Part shown: in pieces, positions 36,240-44,507 of the stretch
How the letters are laid out: each line of letters opens with the position of its first letter
Position numbering within the stretch: position 1 is the first letter of the stretch
NCBI RefSeq assembly: GCF_025989125.1
Contig: NZ_JAPDNR010000001.1
Location: 744,001 to 808,000 of the forward strand
DNA: 64,000 nt
Direction of reading: 5' to 3'
Source of the DNA: Chitinophaga nivalis
GTDB lineage: Bacteria; Bacteroidota; Bacteroidia; Chitinophagales; Chitinophagaceae
The notes under the pieces: model-generated
What the model was told of the DNA's origin: nothing
Seen by the model: the letters and a program-made list of their open reading frames with translations, nothing else
The model's database searches: none
Translations under genes and position numbers: made by a program

Positions 36240-37696
36240 TCGTTGCCCGCTTCATGTTTCCGCACTTTACTGTGTTTCTTACCATAAGCGAAATAAATCA
36301 CCATGCCGATAGCCATCCAGATGATCAGGCGCAGCCAGGTGTCCAGTGGCAGAAATACCATCATGCCTACACAGGTAAGGATACCCATGATAGGAACGAA
36401 AGGTACCCAGGGTGTTTTGAACGCGCGGGGTGCATCCGGCATGGAATACCGCATGATCCACACGCCGGCACAAACGATTACAAATGCGAGGAGGGTACCA
36501 ATGCTGGTCATCTCCCCTACTACTTTAATCGGGACCAGTGCGGCAAATAAACTGATGAAAATACAAAACAGGATATTGGATTTCCACGGGGTACGGTACC
36601 GGGGATGTATGTCTGAAAATATTTTAGGCAACAGTCCATCTTTGGACATGGAGTAAAATACGCGGGATTGTCCCCAGAGATCCACCATGATGACAGACGT
36701 ATACCCAATGATAATGGCCAGCATAATCACCTGACCAAGCCATTTGAAAGGAGTATGTCCAATGGCTACTGCCACGGGCGCTCCGCTGTTCTTAAATTCG
36801 GTATACGGCGCCAGTCCGGTCATGACGTGGCTGAACAGTATGAAGAGCACAGTACAGATGGCCAGAGAGCCTAATATCCCGATAGGCATATTCCGACGGG
36901 GATTTTTGGTTTCCTGTGCAGCTGTACTCACGATATCAAATCCCAGGAACACAAAGAATACAACCCCGGCGCCCCGGATAATACCGGAGAAACCAAAATG
37001 CCCGAATTCTCCGTTGTTGGCGGGTATATAAGGGGTCAGGTTAGCTGGTTGTATATACTTCCATCCCAGGGCGATAAATACCAGTACCACCCCTACTTTT
37101 AAGGATACCACCACGGCATTCCAGATGGCAGAACCTTTGGTACCGCGCATCAGGATAAAGGACATTAAAATAACCACCAGGGCAGCAGGCAGATTCAGAT
37201 ATCCGTGTGCGAGCGTACCATCTGCCAGCTGGAAGGTTTCAAACGGAGAATGCACCAGCTGCGCCGGTACGATAATATTATAGCCTTTCAGGAACTCCAC
37301 CAGGTAATTAGACCAGCTGATAGATACTGTTGCCGCCCCTACGGAAAACTCCAGTACCAGATCCCACCCGATGATCCAGGCAAACAGTTCTCCCATAGTG
37401 GTATAGGCATAGGTATATGCGCTTCCTGCTACGGGAATCATAGACGCAAATTCTGCATAACACAGGCCGGCAAAGGCGCAGCCTACCGCTGCTACTACAA
37501 ATGAAAGTGTTACGGCCGGACCGGCATTGTTGCCGGCGGCTAATCCGGTCAGGGAAAAGAGCCCCGCACCGATGATAACGCCCAGCCCCAGCATGACCAG
37601 CTGAAAACCACTAAGCGTACGTTTAAGGGTATCCTTGCTCTCGTCTGCCGATTCTTTAAGCAGCCATGATAAAGGCTTTTTGTAGTACTGTTTCAT
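36221..37696 (-). CDS. APC-superfamily amino acid permease
   Basis: A 491-residue integral membrane transporter with about 12 hydrophobic helices, of the cationic amino acid transporter-like branch of the APC superfamily. The first helix carries the unwound substrate motif GLGVIIGAGLFSLTGLAAG, and the second and third helices follow with FAGLCYAEFASMIPVAGSAY. The sixth-helix region GVVFFVFLGFDIVSTAAQE is also typical. It probably imports amino acids with protons or sodium; specificity cannot be read. A basic, His-containing tail follows the last helix. It is monocistronic and overlaps the GNAT gene at the 3' end. Confidence 0.92.
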   Translation of the reverse strand: MKQYYKKPLSWLLKESADESKDTLKRTLSGFQLVMLGLGVIIGAGLFSLTGLAAGNNAGPAVTLSFVVAAVGCAFAGLCYAEFASMIPVAGSAYTYAYTTMGELFAWIIGWDLVLEFSVGAATVSISWSNYLVEFLKGYNIIVPAQLVHSPFETFQLADGTLAHGYLNLPAALVVILMSFILMRGTKGSAIWNAVVVSLKVGVVLVFIALGWKYIQPANLTPYIPANNGEFGHFGFSGIIRGAGVVFFVFLGFDIVSTAAQETKNPRRNMPIGILGSLAICTVLFILFSHVMTGLAPYTEFKNSGAPVAVAIGHTPFKWLGQVIMLAIIIGYTSVIMVDLWGQSRVFYSMSKDGLLPKIFSDIHPRYRTPWKSNILFCIFISLFAALVPIKVVGEMTSIGTLLAFVIVCAGVWIMRYSMPDAPRAFKTPWVPFVPIMGILTCVGMMVFLPLDTWLRLIIWMAIGMVIYFAYGKKHSKVRKHEAGNDQNFQS

Positions 37697-37731
37697 GTTA
37701 TTACTCTACTGTTTTGGTGGACTAGTGGGCG

Positions 37732-37739
37732 CAAAAGTA
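37732..37739 (-). promoter_or_regulatory. -7 element TACTTTTG of the permease gene
   Basis: An exact TAnnTTTG match on the minus strand, 35 bases before the permease ATG at 37696. Confidence 0.45.
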
Positions 37740-37778
37740 GGATAATTCTGTTTCTGAAACTAATTATTTCGGTTATCA

Positions 37779-38642
37779 TTAACTGATATCGCAGATCTGT
37801 ATGGCCTGGCGCAGGGACGCGATCTTGTCAGGGCCGGCTGGTACGAATTCCTGGGCCACATACCCTTTAAAACCTGTTTCGTAAATCGCTTTCATAATAG
37901 CCGGGTAATACAGTTCCTGGGTGGTATCAATTTCATTCCTGCCAGGTACGCCGCCGGTATGGTAATGTGCAAAACAGGCGTGGTGCTGCCGGATATGCCG
38001 GATCACATCTCCTTCCATAATCTGCATATGGTAGATGTCATACAGCAGCCTGAAATTAGGAGAACCTATTGATTCACAAAGGGCTACCCCCCAGGCAGTA
38101 TGATCGCACTGATAATCCGGATGATCTACTTTACTGTTCAGCAACTCCATGACAAGGGTGACCTTTTTCTTTTCTGCATAACTGATAATGCGCTGCAGGC
38201 CTTTGACACAATTTTCCAGCCCTTGCTGGTCGTCCATGCCGTTGCGGTTACCAGAGAAACAAACCACATTGGAAAATCCGGCTTTGGCTGTTTCGTCGAT
38301 ATAATATTTGAAATAGGTTACCAGGGCGTCATGGTGGGCGGGCGTGTTAAACCCTTTTGTAATCCCCCATTCCGGGCCGTTGGTGGCTACCAGGGCGCAG
38401 GTAAGGTCATACTTTTGCAGGATATGGAAATCTGTTGGTTCCACCAGGTCGATTGCCGGAATACCGATTTGCCGGGCTTCCCTGCAAAGATCTTCCAGGG
38501 GCATGTCATAACACCAGGCGCACACGGAGTGGTTGATTTTTCCATTGAGCGGCGTATTGGTTGCTGCTGCTGATAACGTGGGAGCGAATGCTGTGGCAGA
38601 CTTTTCTTTGAGCATATCGCGGAGGGAGTTGTCCTCGTGCAT
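37779..38642 (-). CDS. Hydroxypyruvate isomerase-family TIM-barrel protein
   Basis: A 287-residue xylose-isomerase-like TIM-barrel protein related to hydroxypyruvate isomerase (Hyi). Conserved blocks are NGKINHSVCAWCYDMPLEDLC at the start of the barrel, TLVMELLNSKVDHPDYQCDHT with the metal-binding Glu, LLYDIYHMQIMEGD with Asp and His, HYHTGGVPGRNEID, and YVAQEFVP with the final Glu. These support an intact metal-dependent isomerase active site. The ATG at 38642 is chosen; upstream in-frame starts add hydrophobic, poorly conserved residues. Many relatives carry a Tat signal; here only a remnant-like SLRDMLKEKSATAFAPTLSAAA precedes the barrel. It is monocistronic. Confidence 0.83.
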   Translation of the reverse strand: MHEDNSLRDMLKEKSATAFAPTLSAAATNTPLNGKINHSVCAWCYDMPLEDLCREARQIGIPAIDLVEPTDFHILQKYDLTCALVATNGPEWGITKGFNTPAHHDALVTYFKYYIDETAKAGFSNVVCFSGNRNGMDDQQGLENCVKGLQRIISYAEKKKVTLVMELLNSKVDHPDYQCDHTAWGVALCESIGSPNFRLLYDIYHMQIMEGDVIRHIRQHHACFAHYHTGGVPGRNEIDTTQELYYPAIMKAIYETGFKGYVAQEFVPAGPDKIASLRQAIQICDIS

Positions 38643-38856
38643 ACTTGATGGCTTTAAAACAGGATTGAATTTAGGTGAAATAACGGGTAGTAGCAAGTCC
38701 TGCATGAGGATAACCCGAAAAATAAACGGGAAAATACGCATTTTACTTTTCAAGTGGAACCAACGGTGGCCGGATGGCGTATATATCTTAAATTGCACTA
38801 AGAATTATACTTTGGTAAGTAATTTGTTTATTGGTCTTGAAAAAGTGGAGGTTGAT

Positions 38857-39138
38857 ATGGAAAAAAAATATACTCCCAATTTGTGGATCTGTATTATCAT
38901 GGATCTTCTGGGTTGCGCCAGTTACGCTGTTCCCGTTTTAGGTGAAGTTGGCGATTTTGTCTGGGCACCCATTTCCGCATTTATTTTTTATCGCATGTTT
39001 GGTGGTTCCATCGGTACTTTCGGAGGTGTGTTTAATTTTATAGAAGAGTTATTTCCGGGTACCGACTTTATCCCCACGTTTACCATTTCCTGGATCTTAA
39101 AACGTATCTGGGCATCGAAACAGGCGGTAACTGTGTGA
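38857..39138 (+). CDS. Small membrane protein of unknown function
   Basis: A 93-residue protein with two to three hydrophobic segments (about 8-26, 33-48 and 70-85). It contains the conserved-looking pattern MDLLGCASYAVPVLGEVGDFVWAP and EELFPGTDFIPTFTISWI. I recognise it as a type common in Bacteroidota, but it has no known function. The start is fixed by GGAGG at 38847-38851, five bases before the ATG at 38857; longer in-frame readings overlap the isomerase gene on the other strand. It is monocistronic and convergent with the outer-membrane barrel gene. Confidence 0.82.
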   Translation: MEKKYTPNLWICIIMDLLGCASYAVPVLGEVGDFVWAPISAFIFYRMFGGSIGTFGGVFNFIEELFPGTDFIPTFTISWILKRIWASKQAVTV

Positions 39139-39162
39139 TTATACAGCATCAGCAGGTAAGTT

Positions 39163-39219
39163 ATAAGGAGAAGATAGCCGCGGATTATTTCCGCGCTGAT
39201 CTTCTCCTTATGTTTTATT
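39163..39219. terminator. Terminator between convergent genes
   Basis: A 13-bp outer stem (39163-39175 with 39199-39211) and a 5-bp inner stem (39179-39183 with 39191-39195) are followed on the plus strand by TGTTTTATTT. It separates the small membrane protein gene from the outer-membrane barrel gene, and could serve both. Confidence 0.82.
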
Positions 39220-42068
39220 TAGAACCGTGTCCGTTGGAAACGGTTGCCACCACCACCCGGCATACTCATTCGCATATTCCGGTCGCCTCCTTTGGTGTTG
39301 CCGCCAAATTTATTCAGGAAATAAGTGAAGCTGACCATAAAATACTGCTGTAATACATTGCTTTGTACGTCTTCAATATAGTTATCACTCACACTGCGGG
39401 AAACATTCACATATTGCCGCAGCAGATCAAATCCCTGCACTTTTATCATCCCCTGTTTTTTAGGAAACACATATTTGGAGATATTGGCGTTCCACATGGT
39501 GGAGGTCAGGTTATAACCTGCTGTGCGTCCACGGTTCAGGGTACAGGTAACATCGCTGCCTATCAGGAAGCCATAAGGCAGGTTGATGTTGAAATCCAGA
39601 TTGGCGTTGAAGTCCAGGTATTGCGTATTCTGGGATTGTGCCAGCGTATAGCTGGTAGCGTTATAATTAACACTACCGCCTATGGCAATGTCCAGCAATT
39701 CCTTGTACATGTAACTTACATTGGCTGCTTGTGACAGCAACAGGCTTTTGCTGTAGTTCATTTGTCCGTTGGTAATATTTACATCACGGCTGTAGCTCAC
39801 GGTACTGCTGGTATTCAGGTTTTGTCCCGGTGTTTTAGACAAGGGTATGGAGTTGTGCAACATACCCCGCACAGTGAAATAACCATTTACGTTGACAGGC
39901 TTGCTTACCTGGCGGCCTTTTTCATCCAGAGACGTGGCATTGATAATTTTGTTGGAACCAAAAGTACCATTGAGTGAAGCAAACATCCCCCGGAAGGTAA
40001 TGTTGTTAAACTGATTATAATTAACAGACAGGGTATTGCTGAAAGACGGCTTCAGGTCAGGATTACCCAGCTGTATATACAACGGATTACTATTGTCCGG
40101 TACGGGCTGTAGTTGTTGTACGGTAGGTTGCTGCGTACTACCGTTGTAGTTGATACGTAACCGTTTGTTTTTGGCAAACGTATAGTTGAACGTGGCATTA
40201 GGTGCAAAGTTAACCGTGTGTTGTTGTATCAGACTGTCTTTACCCGTGCGGAAGGAATAGGTATTGTTGTCGAGATTATTGAACAATACATTCAACCCGA
40301 AGGAATAGTCGTATTTCAGTTTGGTGGTACGCAGTGTCAGCCCCGCCTGCTGATTCAATGTGCTGTTGGTGAAAGCATTGCTCAGCGAATCATTCAGCTG
40401 GCTGTAGGTGTTTTTACCGGCATCAAAATCGTAGGTGTATTTGGTGCTGTTGCTGTTGTATTTGGTGACGCCATAGTTTACTTCCAGGTAGCGGTCTTTA
40501 AATACCGGTTCTGTATAGGTCACATTTACACCGGCATTACGGCTGGTGGAATGTATATCATTCAGCTGATTGAAGGTGACTACGCTATCCGGATTGAAAT
40601 ACGTAATGGTAGACCGGTTATAGTTTTCCTGATCGTTGGTGGTGTTATTGTAGGAAAAATTAGCCGTAAAGGTGCGCCCTGCCTTTTTGAACTTCTTCCT
40701 GAAAAGCAAGGTCCCGCCCAGGTTCTGGCTGTTGCCGCTGCCTTCATTGATCGTCATACCCTTGTTGATTGTATCCCGCTTGCTGTTCAGCGACTGATAA
40801 TCTGTGATGCTGTTGCTGCTGGCATTGGTGAGGGAATAGGTAGGCGAAAAAATCAGGGAGTGCAGTGAATCTATCTGGTATTCCACCCGGCCGAAAAGGC
40901 GGTTGTTGCTGTTATCTGTCAGCGATTGTGCATTATTGTTATAATAGTTGGTACTATCCGGTAAAAAATTCTGCCGGGCTGTTTTTTGTTTGATGTCTGT
41001 TTTGGTATCGTTGTAAAAATAGCCGCCATTAACGATAAGGTTTTTGCCATAGGTCTGGTTGAAATTAAGACCGGCGTTCCAGTTGCGGGTAATACCGGCA
41101 TTGTTGCCCATGCCCATACTTTGCTGCATGGCACGCATCGCGCTGCGGCCTCCCCCGCCTCCGCCACGTCCCCCGCCTCCACCTCCGCCGCCAAACGACA
41201 TTTGGTCCATCATGGAGTAACCCAGGTTATTCACATTGTTACCACCAGCCAGTAAAGACATTTGCTGGTTTTCGCGGAAGCGGTTCAGGCTAAGGTTGCC
41301 GCCGAAGCGATCGTCTGTGCCATAGCCGGCGGTTGCCCGGCCGAAGATGCCTTTCTTTTTATCTTTTTTGATGACGATATTGATGGCCTTTTCTGTTTGT
41401 CCATCATCGATCTGCGTAAACTGTGCCTGATCGGATTTACGGTCTATGACCTGTACTTTATCAATGATATTGGCTGGCAGATTTTTGGTGGCCAGTTTGG
41501 GATCGTTGCCAAAGAAGGGTTTGCCGTCTACAAAAACTTTGGTCACTGTTTCGCCGTGCGCGGTGATGGCGCCGTCTTTATCTACGGTTACACCTGGCAG
41601 CTTTTTGAGAAGATCTTCCACCACGGCGTTCTCCCGTGTTTTAAAGGCATCTGCATTAAACTCCAGGGTATCTTTTTTAACGACGATGGGAGGTTTTTCT
41701 TCCCGTATTTCCACAGCATGCAGGTCTACGCCTTTGTGTTCCATGGCGATGTTGCCCAGTGCCACCAGTTTGTGGCTGGTGTCGATGCTGATGGGTTTGT
41801 TGACGGGCTGGTATCCCAGGAAGCTTACATACAGGCGGTAGTTGCCGGCAGCCACATTGGATAGTTCAAAGTTACCTTTGGTATCTGTCATAGTGGTGGC
41901 AGCGACTGTAGAGTCTCTTGCGTGCAATAATACAATGGTTGCTGCCGGCATGGCCTCCTTAGTGGTTTTATCGGTGAGCAGTCCATTGATTTTTCCAGGT
42001 TGCGTTTGCGCAACAGCGTGCAGTATTCCCAATATGCCGGTGAGCAGCAATAATAAGCGTTTCTTCAT
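39219..42068 (-). CDS. TonB-receptor-like outer-membrane beta-barrel protein
   Basis: A 949-residue outer-membrane protein. A signal peptide (1-21) precedes a carboxypeptidase regulatory-like domain (about 24-110, with GKINGLLTDKTTKEAMPAAT). A plug-like domain (about 125-235) contains LKKLPGVTVDKDGAI and VFVDGKPFFGNDP. The rest is a large beta-barrel rich in Asn, Ser and Tyr. Residues 293-307 are an almost uninterrupted Gly tract with a single Arg, followed by a Met-rich stretch. The C-terminus ends in aromatic-Arg residues (RFQRTRF). No SusD partner is present, so nutrient import of the SusCD type is unlikely. It is the second gene after a GLPGLI gene. Confidence 0.87.
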   Translation of the reverse strand: MKKRLLLLLTGILGILHAVAQTQPGKINGLLTDKTTKEAMPAATIVLLHARDSTVAATTMTDTKGNFELSNVAAGNYRLYVSFLGYQPVNKPISIDTSHKLVALGNIAMEHKGVDLHAVEIREEKPPIVVKKDTLEFNADAFKTRENAVVEDLLKKLPGVTVDKDGAITAHGETVTKVFVDGKPFFGNDPKLATKNLPANIIDKVQVIDRKSDQAQFTQIDDGQTEKAINIVIKKDKKKGIFGRATAGYGTDDRFGGNLSLNRFRENQQMSLLAGGNNVNNLGYSMMDQMSFGGGGGGGGRGGGGGGRSAMRAMQQSMGMGNNAGITRNWNAGLNFNQTYGKNLIVNGGYFYNDTKTDIKQKTARQNFLPDSTNYYNNNAQSLTDNSNNRLFGRVEYQIDSLHSLIFSPTYSLTNASSNSITDYQSLNSKRDTINKGMTINEGSGNSQNLGGTLLFRKKFKKAGRTFTANFSYNNTTNDQENYNRSTITYFNPDSVVTFNQLNDIHSTSRNAGVNVTYTEPVFKDRYLEVNYGVTKYNSNSTKYTYDFDAGKNTYSQLNDSLSNAFTNSTLNQQAGLTLRTTKLKYDYSFGLNVLFNNLDNNTYSFRTGKDSLIQQHTVNFAPNATFNYTFAKNKRLRINYNGSTQQPTVQQLQPVPDNSNPLYIQLGNPDLKPSFSNTLSVNYNQFNNITFRGMFASLNGTFGSNKIINATSLDEKGRQVSKPVNVNGYFTVRGMLHNSIPLSKTPGQNLNTSSTVSYSRDVNITNGQMNYSKSLLLSQAANVSYMYKELLDIAIGGSVNYNATSYTLAQSQNTQYLDFNANLDFNINLPYGFLIGSDVTCTLNRGRTAGYNLTSTMWNANISKYVFPKKQGMIKVQGFDLLRQYVNVSRSVSDNYIEDVQSNVLQQYFMVSFTYFLNKFGGNTKGGDRNMRMSMPGGGGNRFQRTRF

Positions 42069-42101
42069 ATAAATGAGCAGGAAGGGAAGATAAGGATGAT
42101 T

Positions 42102-42857
42102 TTACATTTGTGATTGCCGCTTACGTAATTTCTCCATTTCCTGTTTCCTGAGTGCCTTTAGCTGATCAGGGGAAATGCTGATGGCGTTGGCAGGCAGCAC
42201 CAGCTCCCGGGCATCGACTGGCTGGAGGCGCACACTGGTTGCCGTGAAGCCGCGTTTGCTGCCGGTGGCCGCCAATACTACCGCATTGCTGTCTGGCAGC
42301 AGGCCATTAATAGGCGAAAAAGAAAACGGCAGTTCGGTGGTATACCACACTGTATAGTTATCATCTTTCAGCTGTATGGTGGTTTTCCGACAGGTGTATC
42401 CGGCAATTTTTTTCGTTTTCCCGCCGGCGGCATCGCCGCTGTTGATCAGGAAGTCTTCAGTGGTGTAATAGGTGGCCGCTGTATCGCCGGAAGTTGTGAA
42501 CAGGTGCAGGAATTTCCGCTGCGCGAGGTCGGCATAGAGGGCATTGTTGCCCCGGAACCTGGCGCCTTCCCTGCGGGGATAACGGCTGCTGTCGCCGATG
42601 TTGCCGCCACCACGGAAAGCGGGTCTTTCGGTAACCAGTTTGCCGGTCTGCTTGTTAAAGGTGAAGGTTTGCCGGAAGGTGATGAGGTCTGGTATCTCAG
42701 GGGCTTCTTCCTGGTTGCCGCGGAAGCCGCGCATCCGTTCCGGATCTGTTTTGGTGGTTACTTCGTATTCGATAACGCCGGAAAGCTGTGCAGATACCGG
42801 CTGTGCTGCCAGCAGCGAGGCCGCTGCCGCCAGTAATAAACGGATCGTTCTTTGCAT
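42102..42857 (-). CDS. GLPGLI-family periplasmic protein
   Basis: A 251-residue exported protein with a signal peptide (1-23, ending PVSAQ). It has the GLPGLI-family pattern: SGVIEYEVTTKTD at the mature start, KKIAGYTCRKTTIQL, VWYTTELPFSFSP, then INGLLPDSNAVVLAA at the namesake motif. The C-terminus is a charged helix rich in Lys and Arg (LKALRKQEMEKLRKRQSQM). The family is specific to Bacteroidota and has no proven function. It lies 33 bases upstream of the outer-membrane barrel gene and is divergent from the kinase/regulator pair, so all four probably form one system. Confidence 0.9.
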   Translation of the reverse strand: MQRTIRLLLAAAASLLAAQPVSAQLSGVIEYEVTTKTDPERMRGFRGNQEEAPEIPDLITFRQTFTFNKQTGKLVTERPAFRGGGNIGDSSRYPRREGARFRGNNALYADLAQRKFLHLFTTSGDTAATYYTTEDFLINSGDAAGGKTKKIAGYTCRKTTIQLKDDNYTVWYTTELPFSFSPINGLLPDSNAVVLAATGSKRGFTATSVRLQPVDARELVLPANAISISPDQLKALRKQEMEKLRKRQSQM

Positions 42858-42900
42858 AATGGTTGTTTTATGTTACAAATGTGCGCATTCGGGCGTGCTT

Positions 42901-42990
42901 ATTGGGTTAAAAAGCTTTATTTACTGTTATTTATTGTTAATAGCAGCCGGCTTCCGTTAATCTTCCTTATTTATTGTTAATTACTGTTAA
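42901..42990. promoter_or_regulatory. Helically phased direct-repeat array, predicted response-regulator operator
   Basis: Four near-identical decamers, TTACTGTTAT (42921), TTATTGTTAA (42931), TTATTGTTAA (42971) and TTACTGTTAA (42981), lie on a strict 10-base grid. Weaker copies ending in GTTAA sit on the same grid at 42901 and 42951, and ones ending in TTAT at 42911 and 42961. Tandem direct repeats one helical turn apart are the known binding pattern of OmpR/PhoB-type regulators. The array lies between the divergent GLPGLI and kinase genes, just upstream of the kinase -7 element. Confidence 0.65.
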
Positions 42991-43020
42991 GGAGATGACC
43001 TGTTTTACCGCGGGAATAGA

Positions 43021-43028
43021 TAGTTTTG
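43021..43028 (+). promoter_or_regulatory. -7 element TAGTTTTG of the kinase/regulator operon
   Basis: A TAnnTTTG match, 21 bases before the kinase ATG at 43050 and 30 bases after the last repeat of the phased array. An in-frame TTG inside this element is not a start. Confidence 0.55.
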
Positions 43029-43049
43029 CCAGGATATCAACAAATCCTT

Positions 43050-44483
43050 ATGCGACAACGAATCAGGAACATACTTATGCTTATGTGCAGCTGCATCCTC
43101 GGTATCTTTTTGTTCCAGGGTTATTGGTTGTATAATTCCTACCGTATCCGGGAAGAGCAGTTTAATAAAGAGATTAATGAGGCGTTACGGACAGCGGTAT
43201 TTAACAAGCAGTTTTCGGATGTACGCCGGTATATCCGCTATTTCGGTAAAGATAAGGATTCCTTAAGGGTGCCTATGAAAGGGCTGGCCAATCAGCTGGA
43301 GGAAATCGGGGTTCCCCGAGGCCGGCGGCACAGTCACGATAAGCTGCCGCCACCACCGGGTATCAGGGAGCTGACTGCCGGAGATTCTCCCAAACGGATA
43401 TACGTAGATACCCTGGCCCGGCAGATTTCAGAATTTCTGGTTACCAACAACCTGCACGACGACAGTACCAACCTCAAAAAACTGGATTCTGTTTTCCGGG
43501 TAGAATTAAGCAGCAGACAAATCAATACCCCTTATCAACTCGATACCTTCCACCTCAGCTACAGCGGATTTGAAAGAGAAACATTCCGGGATAGCATCCG
43601 CAGAAGAGAACCCCGGCAAACCAGTAAAATTCCTTTTAATCCGGCCAGCAGTCTTTTTGTGAGAGCGAGTTTCGATTCTCCGCTCCAGTTTATTCTGCAG
43701 AAGATGATGTGGACATTGCTCAGCTCTGTCGTGTTACTGGTACTTACCACGCTTTGTTTTATCTACATGTTGCGTACGATACTCAAACAAAAAAAGCTGT
43801 CGGAAGTAAAAAATGATTTCATCAACAATATGACGCATGAGCTGAAAACACCTATTGCTACTGTATCTGCAGCGGTGGAAGCGTTACAGAACTTCAATGC
43901 GTTGAATGATCAGCGGAAAACACAGACTTACCTGGATATTTCCAAAAATGAACTGCAACGGTTGTCTGATCTGGTGGAAAAGGTATTGCATATTGCTGCA
44001 GAAGAAAAAGAAGATATAGAGCTGTTCCGGGAGCCAACAGACCTGGATGAAGTGATTGATAATATCCTTTCCAATCATCAGCTGAAAGCGTTGAAACCAC
44101 TGCAATTACGCTATGATAACAACCTGTCCGGACAAACTGTTTTTGTGGATAAGGGACATCTGTCCAATGCCATCAATAACCTGGTGGATAATGCGATTAA
44201 ATATTCAGGAGAACAGGTACAGTTATATATTCATACCAGTATCGAAAACAAGATGTTGAAGATCCGGGTAAAAGATAATGGTATTGGTATTCCCAGGGTA
44301 TATCTGGAAAATATTTTCGATAAATTTTTCCGGGTACCTACCGGCAACCTGCATAATGTAAAGGGTTTCGGGCTGGGGCTCAGTTATGTGAAGAAGATTG
44401 TGGAAATGCACGGCGGTAGTATCCGGGTACATAGTGAACCGGAAAAGGGCACAGAGTTTATGATTATTATTCCCATTGCATAA
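43050..44483 (+). CDS. Transmembrane sensor histidine kinase
   Basis: A 477-residue kinase. Two membrane segments (about 8-28 and 222-242) enclose a periplasmic sensor of about 190 residues that I cannot assign to a known sensor fold; it is charged and Arg-rich. There is no clear HAMP domain. The dimerisation domain has the phosphoacceptor H273 in NNMTHELKTPIATV. The ATPase domain has the N box NNLVDNAIKYS, the G1 box DNGIGIP and the G2 box GFGLGLSYVKK. The ATG at 43050 is chosen because the alternative TTG lies inside the -7 element. It is co-transcribed with the response regulator 24 bases downstream. Confidence 0.92.
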   Translation: MRQRIRNILMLMCSCILGIFLFQGYWLYNSYRIREEQFNKEINEALRTAVFNKQFSDVRRYIRYFGKDKDSLRVPMKGLANQLEEIGVPRGRRHSHDKLPPPPGIRELTAGDSPKRIYVDTLARQISEFLVTNNLHDDSTNLKKLDSVFRVELSSRQINTPYQLDTFHLSYSGFERETFRDSIRRREPRQTSKIPFNPASSLFVRASFDSPLQFILQKMMWTLLSSVVLLVLTTLCFIYMLRTILKQKKLSEVKNDFINNMTHELKTPIATVSAAVEALQNFNALNDQRKTQTYLDISKNELQRLSDLVEKVLHIAAEEKEDIELFREPTDLDEVIDNILSNHQLKALKPLQLRYDNNLSGQTVFVDKGHLSNAINNLVDNAIKYSGEQVQLYIHTSIENKMLKIRVKDNGIGIPRVYLENIFDKFFRVPTGNLHNVKGFGLGLSYVKKIVEMHGGSIRVHSEPEKGTEFMIIIPIA

Positions 44484-44507
44484 TATCAAATCTTATAAAA
44501 CAGGTTT

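Noticed and set aside
38533..38856. N-terminal extension of the small membrane protein (reading from 38533)
   Set aside because: It overlaps the isomerase gene on the other strand, lacks protein-like character, and a GGAGG site marks the ATG at 38857 as the start.
41140..41200. G/C-rich triplet repeat taken as a possible microsatellite or recombination element
   Set aside because: It is the poly-Gly coding stretch of the barrel gene with mixed codons; no flanking repeats or mobile-element features.
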